A stretch of DNA of 64,000 nucleotides from RYN-122 sp963761655 (lineage in GTDB: Bacteria; Actinomycetota; Actinomycetes; Mycobacteriales; SCTD01): contig CAVXHI010000002.1 of assembly GCA_963761655.1 (NCBI GenBank), forward strand, positions 124,001 to 188,000. The letters run 5' to 3'. Below the pieces are notes generated by a model. The model ran no database searches and was not told the DNA's origin. It was given only the letters and a program-made list of their open reading frames with translations. A program made the position numbers and the translations under genes. Within the stretch, counting starts at the first letter, position 1. The number at the start of each line of letters is the position of its first letter. Shown one piece after another: positions 37,328-45,397 of this stretch.

Positions 37328-38850
37328 TGCCGCTCGCCCGCGCCTGGGCGGTCGCCCTCGTCGGCCTCGAGGGCACGCTCGTCGAGGTCGAGGCCGACCT
37401 CGCCCAGGGCCTGCCCGGCCTCACCGTCACCGGGCTGCCCGACACCGCCCTGTCCGAGGCCCGCGACCGGGTCCGCGCGGCCGTGGTGAACACGGGGGAG
37501 GAGTGGCCGCAGAAGCGGATCACCCTCGGGCTGTCGCCCGCGTCGCTCCCCAAGAAAGGGTCGGGCTTCGACCTCGCCCTCGCCGCCAGTGTGCTGGCGG
37601 CGAACGGCGCCGTCCCCGCCGGCTCGCTCGAGGGTCGCGTCCTGCTCGGCGAGCTCGGGCTCGACGGCCGGGTCCGGGCCGTCCTCGGCGTCCTGCCCGC
37701 CGTCCTGGCCGCACGCGACGCCGGGGTGCGCCGGGTCGTCGTGCCGCGGGCCAACCTCGCCGAGGCCCGGCTGCTCCCCGACGTCGACGCCGTGGGGGTC
37801 GCGACCCTGGGCGAGCTGCTGGCGCTGCTGCGCGGGCAGGCCGTCCCGGACCACGAGGTCCCCGCGCCGCTGCCCGACCCGACGGTCGGCAAGGACCTGC
37901 GCGACGTCGCGGGCCAGCCCGCCGGCCGCACCGCGGTCGAGGTCGCCGCGGCCGGTGGCCACCACCTGTTCCTGCTCGGACCGCCGGGCTCGGGCAAGAC
38001 GATGCTGGCCGAGCGCCTGCCCGGTCTGCTCCCCCCGCTGACCCTCGAACAGGCCCTCGAGGTCACGGCGGTCCACTCCGTCGCCGGGGTCCTGCCGCCC
38101 GGGCACCCCCTCGTGCGCCGGGCGCCGTTCCAGGACCCGCACCACACCTCGACGGTCGCCGCGGTCGTCGGGGGAGGCAGCGGCATCGCGCGGCCGGGTG
38201 CCGCCAGCCTCGCCACCCAGGGCGTGCTGTTCCTCGACGAGGCCCCGGAGTTCGCCACCGGCGTGCTCGACGCCCTCCGGCAGCCGCTCGAGAGCGGCAG
38301 CGTCAGCGTCCGCCGGGCCGCCGGGACCGCCACCTACCCGGCCCGGTTCGCCCTCGTGCTCGCCGCCAACCCGTGCCCCTGCGCCCGGCCCGACCAGGAC
38401 TGCACCTGCCGCCCCGAGGCGCGGCGCCGGTACCTCGCGCGGATGAGCGGCCCGCTGCTCGACCGGGTCGACATGCACGTCCAGGTCGACCGGATCAGCC
38501 GGGCCGAGCTGCTCGCCGAGGAGGGCCAGGTCGAGGACAGCGCCGTGGTGGCGGTCCGGGTCGCTGCCGCCCGCGAGGCCGCGGCCCGCCGCTACGCCGG
38601 GACGCCGTGGCGGGTCAACGGGGAGGTGCCGCCGGTCGAGCTCCGGCGCCGGTGGCCGGTCGCCCGGGAGGCGACCCGGTCGGCCGAGCGGGCCCTCGAC
38701 GCCGGGCGGCTGACCGCCCGGGGGTACGGCCGGGTGCTCCGGCTCGCCTGGACGCTCGCCGACCTCGCCGGCAGCCCCGTGCCGGAGCGCTGCCACGTCG
38801 ACCACGCCCTCGGCTTCCGGCTCGGCACGCGGCACCTGGCGGCCGCGTGA
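37327..38850 (+). CDS. comM: Mg-chelatase-like AAA ATPase ComM (YifB)
   Basis: A 507-residue AAA+ ATPase. The N-terminal Lon-substrate-like domain (about 1-180) has LPGLTVTGLPDTALSEARDR; the ATPase has Walker A GPPGSGKTM (about 220) and Walker B VLFLDEAPEF. Four Cys in ANPCPCARPDQDCTC form the usual zinc-like insert. ComM is a branch-migration helicase that helps integrate transformed DNA. With yraN and dprA it forms a competence-type operon; dprA overlaps its stop by GTGA. Confidence 0.94.
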   Translation: MPLARAWAVALVGLEGTLVEVEADLAQGLPGLTVTGLPDTALSEARDRVRAAVVNTGEEWPQKRITLGLSPASLPKKGSGFDLALAASVLAANGAVPAGSLEGRVLLGELGLDGRVRAVLGVLPAVLAARDAGVRRVVVPRANLAEARLLPDVDAVGVATLGELLALLRGQAVPDHEVPAPLPDPTVGKDLRDVAGQPAGRTAVEVAAAGGHHLFLLGPPGSGKTMLAERLPGLLPPLTLEQALEVTAVHSVAGVLPPGHPLVRRAPFQDPHHTSTVAAVVGGGSGIARPGAASLATQGVLFLDEAPEFATGVLDALRQPLESGSVSVRRAAGTATYPARFALVLAANPCPCARPDQDCTCRPEARRRYLARMSGPLLDRVDMHVQVDRISRAELLAEEGQVEDSAVVAVRVAAAREAAARRYAGTPWRVNGEVPPVELRRRWPVAREATRSAERALDAGRLTARGYGRVLRLAWTLADLAGSPVPERCHVDHALGFRLGTRHLAAA

Positions 38851-40013
38851 ACGCCGAGGTGCTCGCCCGGGTCGCGCTGTCCCGTGTGGTCGAGCCCGGG
38901 TCGCACGCCCTGGCCCGCGCCGTGCAGGAGCGGGGGGCCGAGCAGGTGTGGCACTCCTTGCGCCGCGGCGCGCCCGTGAGCGGGCTGTCGGAGGCCGCCG
39001 TGGCCGGGGCTGCCCACCGTGCTCAGTCGGCCGACCCGGAGGCGGACCTGCGCGCGCTGGCCCGGGTCGGCGGCCGCGTCCTCGTGCCCGGGGACGAGGA
39101 GTGGCCGCAGGAGCGGCTGGACTGGCCGGCCGACCCCGCCGTCGCCCGGCACCCACCGCCCCTGCTGCTGTTCGCCCGCGGGCCCGTGCCGGTCGCGGCC
39201 ACCGTCGCGCGGTCGGTCGCCGTCGTGGGCGCCCGCGCCGCCACCGCCTACGGCACGCACGTCGCCGGAGAGCTGGGGCTCGGGCTGGCCGAGGCCGGGG
39301 CGGCCGTGGTCAGCGGCGGGGCCTACGGCATCGACGGCGCCGCCCACACCGGTGCCCTGTCGGCGGCCGAGGGCGCCCCGACGGTGGCCGTCCTGGCCTG
39401 CGGCGTCGACGTCGCCTACCCGCGGGGGCACGACCGGCTGCTGGCCCGGATCGCCGCCACCGGCCTGGTGCTGTCGGAGGTGCCGCCCGGCTGCGCGCCC
39501 CTGCGGCCGCGGTTCCTGTCCCGCAACCGGCTCATCGCCGCGCTGTCGCAGGGGACGGTCGTCGTGGAGGCGGCCCTGCGCAGCGGCTCGCTGTCGACCG
39601 CGGCCCGGGCCACCGAGCTGTCCCGCCCGGTCATGGCCGTGCCGGGGCCGGTGACGTCGGCGGCGTCCGCCGGGTGCCACCAGCAGCTCCGGGACGGCGC
39701 CCTGTGCGTGACCAGCGCCCGCGAGGTGCTCGAGCAGGTCGGGGCGAGCGGCCAGGACCTGACCGAGCCCGGGCGGGGGCGCGAGGACCCGCGCGACGAC
39801 CTGCCGGCGCTCCTGCGCCAGGTGCTGGAGGCCGTGCCCGTCCGGCGAGGAGCAGGGGAGGCGAGCATCGCCCGCACCGCCGGGGTGAGCACCCTGGCCG
39901 TGCAGCAGGTGCTGGCCCCGCTGCAGGTGGCCGGGCTGGTGGAGCGCACGGAGGGCGGCTACCGGCTGACGGCCCTGGGAGCGGGCCGGCCGGCCCGGGT
40001 GCCGGCGCCGTGA
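38847..40013 (+). CDS. dprA: DNA-processing protein DprA
   Basis: A 388-residue protein that loads RecA on incoming single-stranded DNA. N-terminal SAM-like helices, then the Rossmann fold: SVAVVGARAATAYGTHVAGE, VVSGGAYGIDGAAHTGALS, TVAVLACGVDVAYPRGH and the lysine-free variant RFLSRNRLIAALSQGTVVVE. A C-terminal winged helix (about 325-375) follows an acidic linker. GTG at 38847 overlapping the comM stop. Together with comM it suggests capacity for DNA uptake or at least recombination, although no uptake genes are in the window. Confidence 0.94.
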   Translation: MNAEVLARVALSRVVEPGSHALARAVQERGAEQVWHSLRRGAPVSGLSEAAVAGAAHRAQSADPEADLRALARVGGRVLVPGDEEWPQERLDWPADPAVARHPPPLLLFARGPVPVAATVARSVAVVGARAATAYGTHVAGELGLGLAEAGAAVVSGGAYGIDGAAHTGALSAAEGAPTVAVLACGVDVAYPRGHDRLLARIAATGLVLSEVPPGCAPLRPRFLSRNRLIAALSQGTVVVEAALRSGSLSTAARATELSRPVMAVPGPVTSAASAGCHQQLRDGALCVTSAREVLEQVGASGQDLTEPGRGREDPRDDLPALLRQVLEAVPVRRGAGEASIARTAGVSTLAVQQVLAPLQVAGLVERTEGGYRLTALGAGRPARVPAP

Positions 40014-40106
40014 GCACCGGGGAGCCGGTGCGGGAGGACCACGCGCGGGCTCGGGGGCCCGGCCTGCCTGCTTGACCGGGGAGGGCCCGCGGCGCAGCCT
40101 CTGCGC

Positions 40107-41039
40107 GTGACGTCCCCCGCCGGTGCCGACGAGCCGCTGCCCGCAGCCCTGGAGCAGGCCGTGCAGGGGTTCCTCACGCACCTGCGCGCTGAGCGCGACC
40201 GGTCACCGCACACGGTGCGGGCCTACGAGGGCGACGTCCGCTCCCTGCTGCGGCACGCCGTCCGCCTCGGCGTCGACGACCTCGGGGCCCTCGACCTCGC
40301 CGTCCTGCGCAGCTGGCTCGCCCGTGGCCGGACCGGCGGTGCCGCCCGGACGACGCTCGCCCGGCGCGGCTCGTCCGCCCGGGTCTTCACCGCCTGGGCC
40401 GTCCGGCGCGGCCTGGTCGCGGCCGACCCCGGGCTCGCCCTCGCGACGCCGAAGGGGCACCGGCCCCTGCCCGACGTCCTGCAGCCGGACGAGGCGGCCC
40501 GGCTGGTCGACGCGGTCGAGGACGACGGCACCCCCGGCGTCCTGCGCGACAGGCTGGTCCTCGAGCTGCTCTACGCCACCGGCGTGCGCGTGGCCGAGCT
40601 GTGCGGCCTCGACGTCGACGACGTCGACCCGGCGCGACGGGTGCTGCGCGTCCTGGGCAAGGGGAGGCGCGAGCGGACGGTGCCCTACGGCGCTCCCGCG
40701 CAGGACGCCCTCGACGCCTGGCTCGACCGCGGCCGGCCGCAGTGGTCCCGCGACGGCTCGGGCGCGGCCCTGCTGCTCGGCGCCCGGGGCGGCCGGGTGG
40801 ACCCCCGGACCGTCCGGACGGTGGTCCACCAGCGGCTCCGCGCCGTCCCCGGCGCCCCCGACCTCGGCCCGCACGGGCTGCGCCACAGCGCCGCCACCCA
40901 CCTGCTCGAGGGCGGAGCGGACCTGCGGAGCGTCCAGGAGCTGTTGGGCCACGCTAGTCTCGCGACGACCCAGATCTACACGCATGTCAGCGTCGAACGA
41001 CTGAGGACGAGCTATGAGCGTGCGCACCCCCGAGCCTGA
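40107..41039 (+). CDS. xerC: Tyrosine recombinase XerC
   Basis: A 310-residue site-specific recombinase that resolves chromosome dimers at dif with XerD. The N-terminal SAM-like domain (about 15-105) has SPHTVRAYEGDVRSL. The catalytic domain shows ATGVRVAELCGL (first Arg), GKGRRERTVP (Lys), HGLRHSAATHLLEGG (His and second Arg), LGHASLATTQIYTHV (His and nucleophile Tyr). It is the housekeeping copy, given its dprA-xerC-whiG context, and not a phage integrase. It overlaps the sigma-factor gene by 26 bases. Confidence 0.94.
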   Translation: MTSPAGADEPLPAALEQAVQGFLTHLRAERDRSPHTVRAYEGDVRSLLRHAVRLGVDDLGALDLAVLRSWLARGRTGGAARTTLARRGSSARVFTAWAVRRGLVAADPGLALATPKGHRPLPDVLQPDEAARLVDAVEDDGTPGVLRDRLVLELLYATGVRVAELCGLDVDDVDPARRVLRVLGKGRRERTVPYGAPAQDALDAWLDRGRPQWSRDGSGAALLLGARGGRVDPRTVRTVVHQRLRAVPGAPDLGPHGLRHSAATHLLEGGADLRSVQELLGHASLATTQIYTHVSVERLRTSYERAHPRA

Positions 41040-42009
41040 GCGCTCGGCGTCGAGCGCGCCGGGTCCCGCGCTCTCGGCCGTCCCCGACCGTCCGAGCAGC
41101 GACGAGCTCTCCGCGGCCGCCGACGCGTTCCTGGCCGCCGCCGAGGCCCCCGAGGCCGCCGTCGCCCCCGAGCCCGTCGCCGAGGCGCCGGCCAAGCCGC
41201 GTCGCGGGCGGTACGCGAACGTCAGCGACGAGGAGCGCGAGGAGATCGAGCAGGCGATCGCCGAGCTCTGGAAGCAGTACAAGAGCACCGGCGAGGAGCG
41301 GCTGCGCGAGCGCCTGATCCTCCACTACTCGCCGCTCGTGAAGTACGTGGCCGGCCGCGTGGGTGTCGGCCTGCCGCCGAACATCGAGCAGGCCGACCTC
41401 GTCTCCTACGGCATCTTCGGGCTCATCGACGCGATCCAGAAGTTCGACATCGAGCGGGCGATCAAGTTCGAGACCTACGCGATCAGCCGCATCAAGGGCG
41501 CGATCATCGACGAGCTCCGCTCGATCGACTGGATCCCGCGGTCGGTCCGCAGCAAGGCCCGTGAGGTCGAGAAGGCCTACGCCGCGCTCGAGGCCAAGCT
41601 GCACCGGACGCCGACCGAGCCCGAGGTCGCCGCGGAGCTGGGCATCTCGCTCGAGGACCTGCACACGATCTTCGGCCAGGTCAGCTTCGTGAACGTCGTC
41701 GCGCTCGACGAGCTGCTGACGGCCGGCGGGGAGAAGGGCGACAAGCTCTCCCTCGTCGACACCCTCGAGGACACCAAGGCCGAGGACCCGGTCGCCGCCT
41801 TCGAGACCGAGGAGACGAAGTACCTCCTCGCCAAGGCCATCAACACGCTGCCGGAGCGCGAGAAGATCGTCGTGACCCTCTACTACTACGAGGGCCTCAC
41901 GCTCGCCGAGATCGGGCAGGTCCTCGGGGTCACCGAGAGCCGCATCTGCCAGATGCACACCAAGGCGGTCCTGCAGCTGCGCGGCAAGCTGGCCGACGGC
42001 AAGGACTGA
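41014..42009 (+). CDS. whiG: RNA polymerase sigma factor, WhiG/FliA type
   Basis: A 331-residue sigma-70-family factor lacking region 1.1. An Ala/Pro-rich N-terminus (1-65) precedes region 2 (HYSPLVKYVAGRVGVGLPPN, LVSYGIFGLIDAIQKFD, KFETYAISRIKGAIIDELRS), region 3 (PRSVRSKAREVEKAY) and region 4 (LPEREKIVVTLYYYEGLTLAEIGQVLGVTESRICQ; ~residues 286-320). WhiG starts sporulation in Streptomyces; FliA drives flagellar genes in others. The xerC-whiG-M23-rpsB context is the actinobacterial WhiG locus, so either sporulation or motility is inferred. The ATG at 41014 lies inside xerC. Confidence 0.9.
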   Translation: MSVRTPEPERSASSAPGPALSAVPDRPSSDELSAAADAFLAAAEAPEAAVAPEPVAEAPAKPRRGRYANVSDEEREEIEQAIAELWKQYKSTGEERLRERLILHYSPLVKYVAGRVGVGLPPNIEQADLVSYGIFGLIDAIQKFDIERAIKFETYAISRIKGAIIDELRSIDWIPRSVRSKAREVEKAYAALEAKLHRTPTEPEVAAELGISLEDLHTIFGQVSFVNVVALDELLTAGGEKGDKLSLVDTLEDTKAEDPVAAFETEETKYLLAKAINTLPEREKIVVTLYYYEGLTLAEIGQVLGVTESRICQMHTKAVLQLRGKLADGKD

Positions 42010-42020
42010 CCGGGGCCTCG

Positions 42021-43184
42021 TCAGCCGCTCCGCCGCTCCCGCCAGGCGTCCAGCACCACGACCTCGGCGTCCGCCGGCTCCTCGCTGCGCACGCGCACCG
42101 GAGCCGCGCAGGAGGCCCCCGCGAGGAGACCGGCTGCGTCCGCCTGCTCGTCCGGGCACGGCTCACTCGTCGCGACCCCGACCGCCGGCAGCGGCGCCGG
42201 GAGAGCCCGACCCGCGGTGCCGCCCGCGGGCCCGGGCGGCGACGGGCGGCGCACCAGCACCAGGCCCGCCAGCAGGAGGCCGGCCGCGAGACCGGTCTCG
42301 GGCAGGTCGTCCGAGACGCGGCGCGTCCAGGGCCGGGCCGCGGGCCTCGCCGCCACGCGGGCCAGCGGCGCCTGCCCGGCGAGGCCGGGGGACGGGTCGG
42401 TGCCGCTGCCCGACGTCCCGTCGTCGGCCGCGGCCGGCTTGTCATTGCCACCGGTACGCCCGGTCGCGCTGGCCGGCCCGTCGTCGGCCGCCTCAGGCAC
42501 ACCGCGGCGCCCGTCGGTGCCCGTCGCCCCGCCGCCCGCCGTCCGGTCGAGCGCCACCCCGGGGCCGCTCCCCGCCCCCCGGCCGTCGCCGCCGTGCAGG
42601 GGCAGCAGCCGCGGCGGTCCGCCGAAGAGCGTCAGCGGGTCGAGGTAGTCCTGCCCCCGGCGCAGCCCGAGGTGCAGGCAGGCGGGGGAGCAGGCGTGCC
42701 CCGCCGTGACCCGCCCCAGGCTCGTCCCCGCGGCCACCTGCTGCCCGAGCCGCACCGCGCGGTCGAGCGGCTCGTAGGTCGTCCGCAGGCCGCCGGCGTG
42801 CTCGACGACCACGACGCCGCGTCCGGCGAGCAGCCCGCTGTAGGTCACCCGGCCCGCCCCGGCCGCCCGGACGGGTGAGCCGACGGCGGCCCGCAGGTCC
42901 GCGCCGTAGTGGCCGGCGGCGTACCGGGTGGCCCCGGGGGCGAAGGGCCGGACGACGCTGCGCGGCGGGTCGACCGGCCACCGCCAGGCGTCCGGCGCCG
43001 CCCGCGCGACCGGGAGGGGCACCCCGACCGTCAGCACCAGCCCGGCCAGGAGCAGCAGCCCCGCCAGCAGCAGCCACCGCCCTGACGACACACGCCCTGA
43101 CGACCCCGCACGCCCTGCCGCTCCCGGACGCCCTGCCTCGTCGACGCCGCGCCCCGTCCGTCCTGCCCTGCTCGTGTCCGCCAC
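42021..43184 (-). CDS. M23-type (LytM) envelope protein with internal LPETG-like motif
   Basis: 387 residues: a basic N-terminus, a signal/TM segment WLLLAGLLLLAGLVLTVGV (about 37-55), then a LytM/peptidase M23 domain (about 68-190). The first metal motif is kept (AAGHYGADL, His and Asp), but the HxH motif reads CLHLGLRRG, so one His is Cys and activity may be lost or altered. After a Gly/Thr/Pro linker comes DLPETG, a hydrophobic stretch and RR, the plan of a sortase signal. However, about 75 more residues follow. The GTG (complement 43182-43184) follows GGAGGTGGTCC. Confidence 0.82.
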   Translation of the reverse strand: MADTSRAGRTGRGVDEAGRPGAAGRAGSSGRVSSGRWLLLAGLLLLAGLVLTVGVPLPVARAAPDAWRWPVDPPRSVVRPFAPGATRYAAGHYGADLRAAVGSPVRAAGAGRVTYSGLLAGRGVVVVEHAGGLRTTYEPLDRAVRLGQQVAAGTSLGRVTAGHACSPACLHLGLRRGQDYLDPLTLFGGPPRLLPLHGGDGRGAGSGPGVALDRTAGGGATGTDGRRGVPEAADDGPASATGRTGGNDKPAAADDGTSGSGTDPSPGLAGQAPLARVAARPAARPWTRRVSDDLPETGLAAGLLLAGLVLVRRPSPPGPAGGTAGRALPAPLPAVGVATSEPCPDEQADAAGLLAGASCAAPVRVRSEEPADAEVVVLDAWRERRSG

Positions 43185-43279
43185 CGGACCACCTCCTGTT
43201 CGACCCGCGGCGACTGTGCGGGGGCGGGTCGGCGCGTCGGGGCCACACCGCGGCATCTGTGGACAAGGGCGGCGGGCGG

Positions 43280-43285
43280 TAGTCT
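43280..43285 (+). promoter_or_regulatory. -10-like hexamer TAGTCT upstream of rpsB
   Basis: TAGTCT would give a transcript starting near 43292 and a leader of about 175 bases. A convincing -35 at 16-18 bases is not seen (TGGACA lies 14 bases upstream). Confidence 0.35.
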
Positions 43286-43291
43286 CGAGGC

Positions 43292-43468
43292 AGCGACCGG
43301 TCCGCCGGTCGACTTCGCGTGCCCACGACACGTCCACCCCACGGTCCCTGGAGACAGGGCGGGGCGGCACCGAGGGCACCAGGGCGAGGCGCCACCCGGT
43401 GCCGCGCGACAACCGACGAGCAGTGCCGCAGCCTCGCCGCTGCGGTGCGAGCACAGACAAGGGCCCCC
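43292..43468 (+). other. Structured rpsB leader
   Basis: About 175 non-coding bases before rpsB with at least two hairpins: GACCGG/CCGGTC (43295-43310, perfect 6 bp, loop TCCG) and CCGCAG/CTGCGG near 43428-43447. S2 represses its own operon through the leader in other bacteria; whether that applies here is unknown. Confidence 0.4.
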
Positions 43469-44389
43469 ATGGCCGTCGTCACCATGCGCCAGCTCCTCGA
43501 GAGCGGCGCCCACTTCGGGCACCAGACCAAGCGCTGGAACCCGAAGATGAAGCGCTTCATCTTCACCGAGCGCAACGGCATCTACATCATCGACCTGACG
43601 CAGACCCTGGGCTACATCGACCGCGCCTACGACTTCGTCAAGGAGACCGTCGCGCACGGCGGCACGATCATGTTCGTCGGCACCAAGCGCCAGGCGCAGG
43701 AGCAGATCGCCGAGCACGCCACCCGCGTCGGCATGCCCTACGTCACCGAGCGCTGGCTCGGCGGCATGCTCACCAACTTCTCCACCGTCTACAAGCGCCT
43801 GCAGCGCCTCAAGGAGCTCGAGCTCATCGAGGAGACCGGCGGCCAGACGGTGCTGACGAAGAAGGAGGCGCTCGTCCTCGACCGCGAGCGCAAGAAGCTC
43901 GACCGCACCCTGGGCGGCATCCGCGAGATGACGCGCACGCCCAGCGCGATCTGGATCGTCGACACGAACAAGGAGCACCTCGCGGTCAACGAGGCGCGCA
44001 AGCTCGGCATCCCGGTGGTGGCGATCCTCGACACCAACTGCGACCCCGACATCGTCGACTACAAGATCCCGGGCAACGACGACGCCATCCGCTCCATCGG
44101 CGTCCTCACCCGCGTGATCGCCGACGCCGTCGCCGAGGGCCTGCGCGCCCGGGCCGGCGCCAGCGCGGGCGACGACAAGCCCGAGGCGGCCGGCACCGGC
44201 GCGGGCGAGCCCCTCCCGGCCTGGGAGCAGGAGCTGCTCGGCGGCGCCGCCGAGGGCACCCCCGCCGCGGGCCAGCCCGTCGAGGGCGCCGGCGTCGACG
44301 CCACCAGCCCGGACGCCACCAGCCCGGCCGCCACCGCGGGCGACGTGGCCCAGGGCGACCCCGCCGTCACGCAGGCCCCCACCGCGTAG
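43469..44389 (+). CDS. rpsB: 30S ribosomal protein S2
   Basis: A 306-residue S2. It starts MAVVTMRQLLESGAHFGHQT and has RFIFTERNGIYIIDLTQT, VGTKRQAQEQIAEHA, ERWLGGMLTNFSTV and the NCDPDIVDYKIPGNDDAIRS segment, all universal (positions about 1-240). The C-terminal ~65 residues are an Ala/Gly/Thr/Pro-rich tail (ATSPDATSPAATAG), typical of actinomycetes. The ATG at 43469 is chosen by homology; in-frame upstream codons are leader. An attenuator-like hairpin separates it from tsf. Confidence 0.97.
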   Translation: MAVVTMRQLLESGAHFGHQTKRWNPKMKRFIFTERNGIYIIDLTQTLGYIDRAYDFVKETVAHGGTIMFVGTKRQAQEQIAEHATRVGMPYVTERWLGGMLTNFSTVYKRLQRLKELELIEETGGQTVLTKKEALVLDRERKKLDRTLGGIREMTRTPSAIWIVDTNKEHLAVNEARKLGIPVVAILDTNCDPDIVDYKIPGNDDAIRSIGVLTRVIADAVAEGLRARAGASAGDDKPEAAGTGAGEPLPAWEQELLGGAAEGTPAAGQPVEGAGVDATSPDATSPAATAGDVAQGDPAVTQAPTA

Positions 44390-44417
44390 CCGAGCACTCC
44401 CCGCACGACGCCGCCGC

Positions 44418-44441
44418 GCCGGGTCCCCGAGGGGGCCCGGC
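44418..44441 (+). terminator. Hairpin between rpsB and tsf
   Basis: About 10 bp (44418-44427 with 44432-44441, one G-T wobble) in the 98-base gap. It probably acts as a partial terminator that lowers tsf relative to rpsB. Confidence 0.6.
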
Positions 44442-44487
44442 CGTGGCGCGCCCCCACACTCGGCACGACCACACGAAGAAGGCACTC

Positions 44488-45312
44488 ATGGCTGTCAGCA
44501 CCGCCGACATCAAGAAGCTCCGCGAGGCCACCGGCGCGGGCATGACCGACTGCAAGAACGCGCTCGTCGAGGCCGACGGCGACTACGACAAGGCCGTCGA
44601 GCAGCTCCGCATCAAGGGCCTCAAGGGCGTCGCCAAGCGCGAGGGCCGCGCGGCCTCCAACGGCCTCGTCGTCGCCAAGCTGGAGGGCACCACGAAGGGC
44701 ACGCTCCTCGAGCTCAACTGCGAGACCGACTTCGTCGCCAAGAACACGAGGTTCCAGGAGCTCGCCGACACCGTCGTGTCCGCCGCGTTCGGCAGCAACG
44801 ACGTCACGGCGCTGCAGTCGATCGACGCTGGCGGCAAGCCGCTGTCCGAGGTCATCACCGACGGCGGCGCGATGCTGAGCGAGAAGATCGAGGTCCGTCG
44901 CGTGACGACCTTCGAGGGCGCCTACGTCGGCCTGTACCTGCACCGCACCAACCCCGACCTCCCGCCGCAGCTGGGCGTGCTCGTCGAGCTCTCCGCCGAG
45001 AACGCCGAGATCGCCAAGGACGTCGCGCAGCACATCGCGGCCTTCTCGCCGACCTACGTCTCCCGCGAGGAGGTCCCGGAGGACGTCGTCGCCAAGGAGC
45101 GCGAGATCGCCGAGGCGACGGCCAGGGAGGAGGGCAAGCCCGAGGCGGCCCTGCCGAAGATCGTCGAGGGCCGGGTGAACGGCTTCTTCAAGGACTCCGT
45201 CCTGCTCGAGCAGCCCTTCGCCAAGGACAACAAGAAGTCCGTGCAGAAGGTCCTGCAGGAGGCCGGCGTGGAGATCAAGGGCTTCGCCCGCTTCAAGGTC
45301 GGCCAGGCCTGA
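44488..45312 (+). CDS. tsf: Elongation factor Ts
   Basis: A 274-residue nucleotide-exchange factor for EF-Tu. The N-terminal UBA-like domain has TADIKKLREATGAGMTDCKN, and the core has ELNCETDFVAKNTRFQEL, the TDFV motif that displaces Mg from EF-Tu. The two-subdomain core (about 60-274) ends VEIKGFARFKVGQA. The ATG at 44488 follows GAAGAAGG. Standard rpsB-tsf-pyrH-frr order. Confidence 0.97.
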   Translation: MAVSTADIKKLREATGAGMTDCKNALVEADGDYDKAVEQLRIKGLKGVAKREGRAASNGLVVAKLEGTTKGTLLELNCETDFVAKNTRFQELADTVVSAAFGSNDVTALQSIDAGGKPLSEVITDGGAMLSEKIEVRRVTTFEGAYVGLYLHRTNPDLPPQLGVLVELSAENAEIAKDVAQHIAAFSPTYVSREEVPEDVVAKEREIAEATAREEGKPEAALPKIVEGRVNGFFKDSVLLEQPFAKDNKKSVQKVLQEAGVEIKGFARFKVGQA

Positions 45313-45317
45313 CCCAC

Positions 45318-45323
45318 TAGGGT
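45318..45323 (+). promoter_or_regulatory. -10-like hexamer TAGGGT before pyrH
   Basis: TAGGGT begins 6 bases after the tsf stop. Transcription would start near 45330, giving a leader of about 38 nt that consists mostly of the hairpin arm at 45350. Confidence 0.4.
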
Positions 45324-45349
45324 CCGGACACCAGCAGAGCACCGCGCGA

Positions 45350-45397
45350 CGAGGAGGCCCCCGCCACATGGACGACACCGTGGAGGGGGCCTCCTCG
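45350..45397 (+). promoter_or_regulatory. Perfect 13-bp hairpin enclosing the pyrH Shine-Dalgarno and start codon
   Basis: CGAGGAGGCCCCC (45350-45362) is exactly complementary to GGGGGCCTCCTCG (45385-45397). After a G/A mismatch the stem continues CCAC/GTGG (45364-45367 with 45380-45383), leaving a 12-nt loop whose first three bases are the ATG. The Shine-Dalgarno GAGGAGG is inside the stem, so the fold should block initiation. It could be a translational switch or an attenuator. Confidence 0.65.

Noticed and set aside
40107..41039. Tyrosine recombinase as a mobile-element integrase
   Set aside because: The dprA-xerC-whiG context and length fit housekeeping XerC; no att repeats or phage genes.
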